DNA from: Strix aluco
Lineage: Eukaryota > Chordata > Aves > Strigiformes > Strigidae
Assembly: GCF_031877795.1 (NCBI RefSeq)
Contig: NC_133943.1
Location: 11,401,001 to 11,465,000 of the forward strand
Direction of reading: 5' to 3'
Length of the DNA stretch: 64,000 nt
The notes below the pieces were generated by a model. That model saw nothing but the letters and a program-made list of their open reading frames with translations. It had not been told where the DNA came from and did no database searches. The translations under genes were made by a program, and so were the position numbers. This document shows, one piece after another, positions 57,317-64,000 of the stretch (position 1 is its first letter; each line of letters starts with the position of its first letter).

Positions 57317-60300
57317 CTGTTCTCACCAACTGCCCTCAGAGAAAGAACTGCATCAATCTTGCAGCAATTAGAAAAGATTCAGTGGGATACTTGGTGTTTA
57401 TACTGCAGAGCATCAGGACTGGCCCATACTGTGGCTGCCTCTCTGCTCTGGCAGCACTAAGTGCATCTGGTTGTGGCACAGTGCACCTGCTGCCTATTTG
57501 GAGAACACTTATCTCACCTTTAAGGGACAGAAACACGGCAAGCACTCAAGCACCAATTACATGAAGGGCTTGGTGCGCTTTGCAGCAACATACAATCACA
57601 AGGACACCACATGTTGCTAAAATATTTGCTTAATATTTCTCTTCTGGTGGAATCACACCATTACAATTAGGGAGGCAAAGCACTGGTAAGCTGATTTCCA
57701 CCCCCCCCTTCCAAAGAAGAGCCCCACATATTTGCAGACAAGTATGCACATGCCCCCTGGATATTCTCAGTCCCCAAAGATTCCAGCCAGACTTGCCTGG
57801 CTTGCTTTGGACCACTTGGCATGTGACAGCAGCCGTGCACATTTGGCAGAGACATTTTTAGAAACTTCCAAGCTATGAATTCACCCTTCCATTTTGGTAA
57901 AGCCAGTTATGTGGAAAGCATTTCAAAAGCAGAACTTCAAATACAGACTTAATTTCCCCTCAATTCTTAGAAGAGGGGAAAGAAAAAATTACACTATTTA
58001 TTTTCCCACATAGAGTTATCCCACAATATTTCTGTATTTGCTGACACTATAACCGATAACAAAATAATTACAAGTCATATCAAATCAGTCTTTTCAGCAC
58101 AGCTATGCCATATGTCAAAACTATTCCCAGCTCTTTCCCTCAGGTCCATTTTTTGTTGCAATCACTAAAACGTGACTTTCCTTGAAAACATACATTTAAC
58201 TAAATACTTAGGAAGTGCATGCTGCACACTTCAGGGATGCACTGGGGAGATGCCCATGACCCCAGCTACAGCAACACAGACACCCAGCAGGCACCTGCTC
58301 CTGCCCATGGCCTTTCCAGTGTGGCTACGTAGGAATGGAGACTGGGATCACATCTACATCCACAGCCAGCTAACCACATGTTGGCCACACAGCTAAATAT
58401 CTGCCAGCACTGTTGGGCTCCTGACACACCAAGGGTCAGCTTCCAGACATTTTCCCCTTTTCTACAGGTGTTCAGAAGAAGCAAACTGATCTCAGTTGGG
58501 TGGACTCTATAGCCAGGACCTGACATGGACTCTCACAATCCAGCACACTAAACCTCTAAATCCGCCAAGGCATCAGAACTACCCCCTCCTCCTCCTCCCC
58601 AAGCGACTCCAACTGCAGAGCAAAACATCCATCCTCCTTTAAATGGCTTCAGCCCCCTTTGCCGGGAGGACACAGGTAGTTAACCACCACTCAGCTGATG
58701 AGCAGGAGTTCATTAACCCACAGCTGCTTGATTGCTACCAGCTGCCTGTCTCAGCCCCTGAACTCCAGGGCAAGGACATTTCAGGCCCATTTTAAGCTCA
58801 TAGTAGTTCCTTGCTCCTTGTTTTAAAGGAGTGTTACTCTTCAAGGGAAAAAGATTTTGCAACAGTGAATCCCACTATCAGCTTGCAGTGACATCCGATA
58901 CCTGCTGCCTGAGGGAGAGGGAGGAATGGTCCAGGTAGCAACAGGAGCACTCCTGTTTACTTTCACTTGTGTATGAACCCTCCAGCACAGCCCTGAACAC
59001 TTCTCCAGAGCCCTCTCTTTCTTGCTCCCTCTGAGGCTCCCCAGACACTGTCTGCAGTCCTGGAGCTTCTGGTCTCAGGAGGGCTCCAACCGTTGGTCTC
59101 CAAGTCACGCCCAAGCCCAAAAGCGCAGAGGGAACAGAGGCCATCCTCTTCTCACCATCCCTGATGGGCCTGCTGCACTTGCCAGGGCAAACTGGAAGTG
59201 TTAAGCACCTAAGAAAAGACTACTCCCTTTCAAATAAGTTGGTGTGATGCCAGTTTTTACCCTTCACAACAGAAGCTCAGGCATGCAGCAAAAGCAAGAC
59301 TCTGAGACGCGCCATCCTGCGTCATTCAAACCCCATCTTCAGAGGTGGCCCAAAAGGCAGAAGATGCAAATACAAATCCCTCTGTAGACACAGAAGAACT
59401 GCACAGGCCCAACTTTTCACACTCCCTGGATAAACATTGTGAGTATCAGACAACAAACAGCCAGGCACAGCCACCTCCTCTTCCCAGGGCACTACTCCCG
59501 CTCACTTATTCAAAAGATCAGATGTAGAGACCTACCTTCATGGCAGGAACAAGGTCTGTAGGTGAGGAGCAAGCCAGACACCATGCTGCAGCCTGGAGGG
59601 ACGGTGTTTGAGCACACCCACTCAACTGCCCCCAGCTGCAGGCAGCATGTGCTGATTGAGGCATCCCACCGTGCCTAGGAGGGACCCAGGGCACCTACCA
59701 CCAGCTCTGGTTCTGCCCCAGCACCCAACCACCGAGCCAGGGTGCCTGCTGCAGCACCACTTGGGGTGACTGGCCCCACGTGTTAGAGATGGTGCTTCAC
59801 CAAATCGCCCTTCTTGCCCCAAAGAGGAAATAACGTTTCTCTCGCTGTCTCCACAGGCACATCAGCAGCCTGGATGCTTTCTGGCTGCCTATGGAAGGAA
59901 ATGGTTCAAGCACCAAGTGCTGCAGATTGACCAATTGTGTCCTGGGGAGGATTTCTACTCTTCCTCTCTCCCAAAAGGTCCAGTTGTCCTTGATCTTTTT
60001 TTCACTTATTTCCCTTGTCTCTAAGGACTGTAAATTGACAGTTTATACAGAGCAGGTACATATGCTTACAAAAGGACTAGATGATTTTTAAAATTAAATC
60101 CGGATACAACAGAAAGCAAATGTCATAAGCAAGGTCCTTAAAAGTTATTTTTTGCCCTTAGTGTTCCAGCAGGTCAAGGTCTGAAAGATAAATTTTCAGT
60201 AGCAAGATGAGAACAGAGCAAAAACCGAGACATTCAGCAACAGACCTTTTATTTTCTTCCAAACTGCTACTTTACAATCCCCATCCAAAAAGATCAACCC

Positions 60301-62409
60301 TTTAAAAAAAAACTTTACTGAAATTCTCAGCACTGTGAGAAAGCTGCTGCCTTTTTTAAGGTTGATCTATGTTCTGACAGGAGCACGTTGCAAAGATAAA
60401 CCCAGTGAAACTTCCTGCAGACAGTCGCGCTGCATCACTGCTTACAGCAGAGCTCTCTCCTCTGCTTAGCATCCCGGTATCTCAGAGATTAGCAACAACC
60501 TATTTTTATATTGCATCCAGATGAGGGAGGAAATACTGAGGCAGCTGGTGTCTGACCACCTGCAGGTACTGTGTTTCAGAAAGATGAGACTGTTTTCAAG
60601 CTGGTTGAAAAAAATAAAGGCATACTGCTACATCTGGCCTAGGAGCAGTATGTAGTCCATAAAATGAGAATTTTATTGACTGCTCTGAAGTTGCATAAAA
60701 CGGCACTGCACTGCTGATTTGGAAAATAGGAACTGCTGCATAGCAGTTCATTTGAAATGTATTTGTAATCTAAATAAATTTCATGTCTTAAGTATTACTT
60801 GTATTTAAAGGCCTATTTTCCAAGACTGGGAGACAGGTGGACACACTTTTATCACCCCCTGTGTGTTTGTACACACCTGTGCAGAAGGTTACAGGGAGGA
60901 GCGGGCTCCAGAGAGGGCAGGAGCCTGAGGCTAGAGGTGATGTGTGTGAAATGCAACAGCCAGCATCACCGAGCTGGATGAAACCTGCTCCATTGCAGCC
61001 CCAACTTGCAGATTACACAGCGCTCCTTGGTTAGCAGCCTGCTCACCAGAAGACTTCTTCCAAAGCAAGGCTTTTCTTATTATTAAACAGCACATATGCA
61101 TTGACTTTGTACAATGTATCTTTAAGCTGAGTAATTTCTCTTAGTCAAACCCACAACATGCACATTGTCAATTTACTTCATTCTTTGTGTAATTCTGTAT
61201 CTCAGGAAAGGCTGTTAGGAAGGCTGCACTGAAACACGAAGAGTAAATGATATGGAAAAAGCCACATCCATTCTGTGCAGTCCGGGTATTACACGACTTG
61301 CAAGGCAAGAAGAGGCTCTCGCCTCCAGACAGGGGTGCCCTCTGCGGGAGGTACCGAGCCTAGTGCAGGGCTTTCCAAACCCCGTTACCCCCCCGGGGAG
61401 AAAGGCAGGCTCAGATATCAACGCTTCAGGCAGAGCCCTTGAGTTTGAACTCAATTACAAATTCCAACTTTTCTGGTTTGTGCACACAGCCACACAATCA
61501 CCGCTTCAGCTGTCCCGTACTCCGGGTTGGATCACTATAACCTGCTGCTACTTCTGGATTTAACCAAGCTTGTAGCAGCTGCCAGCAAAAGGGTGAGCTG
61601 TCTTTGCGATATTCGTTCACTAGACCTTAACAGTAGGCACCAGATAATCGACTGGTCACCTCTTCCCTCTAAACATACTATTGAAAACTAACCTCAAAGG
61701 CAACCTAGCCTCCACTCTCACATAAACATATACTGCAACTTGCTTGACATCCTATTTCTTAGGATATAGGTAGCACTGCCTTTTATAACTACTAAATTAA
61801 GTCAGTATTTAACTATTCTGTGTGAATTTCCTAAACAGAATGTCAGCTCTGAAGAAGCAATGAAACAATTTCCAAAGGGAAGGCAACATCAGTTTTAAGA
61901 ACATTGCAGCGCAGTTTTTGGTACTTCAAGGTACTACATGGAATGTGGCAGGTTGTATTTATGTTATGAAAGCAAATCAACTCCCATTACTAACATGCAA
62001 GAGATAGGGAAGGTAATCATTGTAAAAGATTTTACTGAGAAAAGATCAACGATACGAGCAAGAGAAAAACTTTCAAACATACAACTTGACAGTATTTTGC
62101 AAACATAAAGTGGCATTTTATAAAGAATCAACAGACTGGCAATGTAATTCTCAAATATATGGTGCAAATTAACAGTAACAAATGGGGCTCCCATTTTTGC
62201 TTTGGTCAAAGCCCTCCCAAGGCCAGAGGAACAGAGCCAGACCACACGTGTGCTATGCTCCCAGAAAAAACAATCCATATGCAACCACTGCAACAGGCTG
62301 TTTGCAGTGGTTTAAGCAGAGTATTAAGTATTAAGCAGAATTTTCACACTGGAAGTTATTCAGGTTCCTTCAAACCGTTAGACTTCATTTTTAAACACAA
62401 CTCAGTTTA

Positions 62410-62862
62410 CACAGATACAATAAATAGTTTATTAACGGAATGTACGTGAGTTTCTCTCTTCCATCCTTTGTCTTACTCCCAGCACCTTACACACAGCCAA
62501 AGCAGCTTCCAGTCCAAGCCAAGGACAAAAGCTAATTTCCAGGCAAAACGAAGAGAGGTTGAAAGTTAAGACTGGCATCTTTGAGTGCCTAGTTCTTCAA
62601 GTGTTTGTCTGGTTCCCCAAACCTACAGGCAAATTGGTGTTTCTCCTTTCCACGCCTTGATCTACCTGCTCCTTCCCGACTTGTGCTTGTTTAAGCTCTT
62701 CTTAGGCAGGTCACATGCTCCATGGGGACAGTATAAAGTCATGCCTGCTCTAACGCTCTTTCAGCTATTGCAATATCCCTTTATTGTTTTATTTAAAAGA
62801 CCTACCCTTATTATGTCATCTCTTTTTGATCTTTTGTAATAGTTCACTTTAGCTTTGGAATT
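62410..62862 (-). other. BNIP1: BNIP1 3' untranslated region (predicted)
   Basis: The minus-strand sequence after the BNIP1 stop codon. It contains two AATAAA hexamers close to the stop (62788-62793 and 62780-62785) and one at 62428-62433 followed by GT-rich sequence. The last is the most convincing end, giving a 3'UTR of roughly 450 nt. A longer form cannot be excluded. Confidence 0.6.
62428..62433 (-). terminator. BNIP1: BNIP1 polyadenylation signal (predicted)
   Basis: AATAAA on the - strand (TTTATT on +). The following minus-strand sequence contains TGTATCTGTGTAAACTG, a suitable GT-rich downstream element. The two nearer hexamers at 62780-62793 lack this and may be minor sites. Confidence 0.5.
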
Positions 62863-63059
62863 TTACAAAAATGGAAAGAGTCTCTTTTTCAAAATATAGA
62901 GCACTGTGGCCAGGAATAAGGCAAGAGCGAGAAAGATGAGCATCTTGTCTGTCAGCTCCCTGCGATTGTACTTCGTTATTAGCTTTCGCCCCAGCTGAAT
63001 TGTCCCAGACATGGACTTAAATTCTTCATTTGCTTCCAGAATGGTTCGTGAAGAATTGG
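62863..63059 (-). CDS. BNIP1: BNIP1 (SEC20), last coding exon
   Basis: Read on the - strand, the exon begins after TTTCAG (acceptor at 63060-63061) with two bases of a split codon, then encodes 64 residues and TAA at 62863-62865. It starts NSSRTILEANEEFKSMSGTI and ends in a hydrophobic span, MLIFLALALFLATVLYIL, and the tail KKRLFPFL. This is nearly identical to the C-terminus of mammalian BNIP1 as I remember it. BNIP1 is the Qb-SNARE of the ER syntaxin-18 complex for Golgi-to-ER retrograde transport, and also affects ER shape, apoptosis and mitophagy. Visible here are the end of the SNARE helix and the C-terminal membrane anchor; the dilysine near the lumenal end is conserved. Earlier exons lie beyond the window. 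Confidence 0.97.
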
Positions 63060-64000
63060 CTGAAATTAAGGGGAAAAAAAATAAAAATCAGCTGATTGTG
63101 CTTCAAAAACACATGACAAAGGATAAAAGCATGTCATATTTGGCAATACAGAAAGTGCTTGTGAGATCCTTGTGGGTCAGACTGATTTATGGGCAAGACA
63201 AATGCAGACTGTGTTCTTGCAGAAGCTTTCAAAACTCAGTAATCCTGATGTGCTAAGGAAAAATGCAAAGCAAAGTAAGAGTACTGAATGGCTTAAAGGC
63301 CCCTGCATTCTGTTCCTGAATTTTTAATTTTTAGGTTACCAGATCAAATCTAGTTCACATTTTTTATGAACAAAGTCAATGCTACCTGAGAGCTTGCTGG
63401 AAGCAGAGTGAAATAAGAATGGTGCTAGAACCACCAGTTTAAGAGACAGAAATCACCATCACTATCAGCATCAGTTCTAGCAGCAGCAGGACAGGTCAAT
63501 ATTTGAATATATGAATTGCACAACGGAAACTGTTCCCCCAAGCCAGAGCAGTAAATCAGTGTGATTCAGATGGGGTTGCAGAAAGTGAAAAAGCAGCATG
63601 CAGCAGTAAGAGATCCTTAATTATTCAGCTCAAACAATTTAAACAGTTTTTAATAGTCATTTTTGACAAATTTTTTTTTTCTAATAAAAAAGAGAAAATC
63701 AGCTAGAGTAAAAGTGTGTTGATTGGTCTCAACTGAAGATGGAATTTGAGAATATGCCAAAACAGCAAGATGGAACATTGGTCCCTTTCAACTTCTCTTT
63801 CCCTGTAAGAAAAACAAGCAAACACCCCAAACTCATCAGTCTTCCTCCTTTCAAATTGCTAAATGAAAAGCTCAGGAGTCCCCCTTTTCTTATATTACAG
63901 AATGCATACCCTGTACAACACTGGTATATCACTCTATACTGAACTGATCAATTAAAGAAAGGTCAAACTCCAAGCATGTTGTCTGGTTCAGAAAACCAAG
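63060..64000 (-). other. BNIP1: BNIP1 last intron (partial)
   Basis: Minus-strand intron reaching the window end. The acceptor is preceded by CCTTAATTTCAG with a T-rich stretch 5' of it. I looked for the preceding BNIP1 exon on the - strand and did not find it. A T/A-rich patch lies near 63665-63690. Open frames are short and unrecognised. Confidence 0.8.

Larger units (their letters stand above)
40491..62409. other. Intergenic between NKX2-5 and BNIP1; no gene seen
   Basis: About 22 kb between two convergent genes. The first 0.6 kb is still CpG-rich (to about 41.1 kb); the remainder is AT-richer. Recognisable contents are two CR1 fragments (50455-50525, 57136-57316), a poly-A run (52041-52065), short TA repeats (52893-52908, 54231-54288), a pyrimidine tract (about 53925-53965) and candidate regulatory blocks at 41100-41270 and 53041-53125. 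Open frames up to 185 codons (49500-50057) have no recognisable motif. No RNA gene seen. Confidence 0.7.

Noticed and set aside
63060-64000. Preceding BNIP1 exon on the - strand
   Set aside because: I looked for the SNARE-motif sequence that should precede the last exon and did not find it; it must lie beyond 64000.
1-64000. CRISPR arrays, tRNA or rRNA genes, intact retroviruses, prokaryote-like operons
   Set aside because: No direct-repeat/spacer pattern, no tRNA cloverleaf that I can recognise, no paired LTRs or gag/pol/env frames. The window is ordinary vertebrate nuclear DNA.

Overview
The window is nuclear DNA from a vertebrate, almost certainly a bird. It has split genes with GT-AG introns, long non-coding stretches, and CR1-type LINE fragments. 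The NKX2-5 homeodomain protein closely resembles the chicken protein as I remember it. The order STC2 - NKX2-5 - BNIP1, with BNIP1 facing the other two, matches the amniote synteny block known from human 5q35. I cannot name the species.

Layout. Positions 1-7432 hold the 3' end of STC2 on the + strand: the end of its penultimate coding exon (1-107), a 3.65 kb intron with a CR1 scrap, the final coding exon (3757-4150) and a 3.3 kb 3'UTR ending near an AATAAA at 7409. From 7433 to about 30180 is AT-rich intergenic DNA with a 514 bp GGAA/GGGA purine microsatellite (14366-14879), a second polypurine tract, an eroded LINE reverse-transcriptase remnant near 21.0-21.25 kb and several candidate regulatory blocks. 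From about 30.2 to 41 kb the base composition changes to a near-continuous cluster of CpG-rich islands interrupted by short AT-rich blocks. The best of these, 35450-35830, carries GATA and SMAD-type motifs and is a strong candidate cardiac enhancer. NKX2-5 lies in this cluster on the + strand: exon 1 CDS 37980-38274, intron 785 bp, exon 2 CDS 39060-39667, 300 aa, polyA signal about 40464. Intergenic DNA follows to about 62.4 kb with two more CR1 fragments, poly-A tracts and TA-rich patches. The last coding exon of BNIP1 (SEC20) is on the - strand at 62863-63059, and the window ends in the preceding BNIP1 intron.

Functionally this is one developmental-regulator locus, NKX2-5, flanked by two genes with unrelated jobs: secreted stanniocalcin-2 and the ER/Golgi SNARE BNIP1. 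The three genes share no pathway; the arrangement probably persists because NKX2-5 enhancers lie in the intergenic DNA on both sides.

I found no undescribed protein system, CRISPR array, RNA gene or intact mobile element. The most useful leads are regulatory: the GATA/SMAD block, an upstream ORF that overlaps the NKX2-5 start codon out of frame, paired GATA sites at the promoter, the very long CpG-rich domain and the GGAA satellite. Conservation and transcript claims could not be tested here and are marked as inference.
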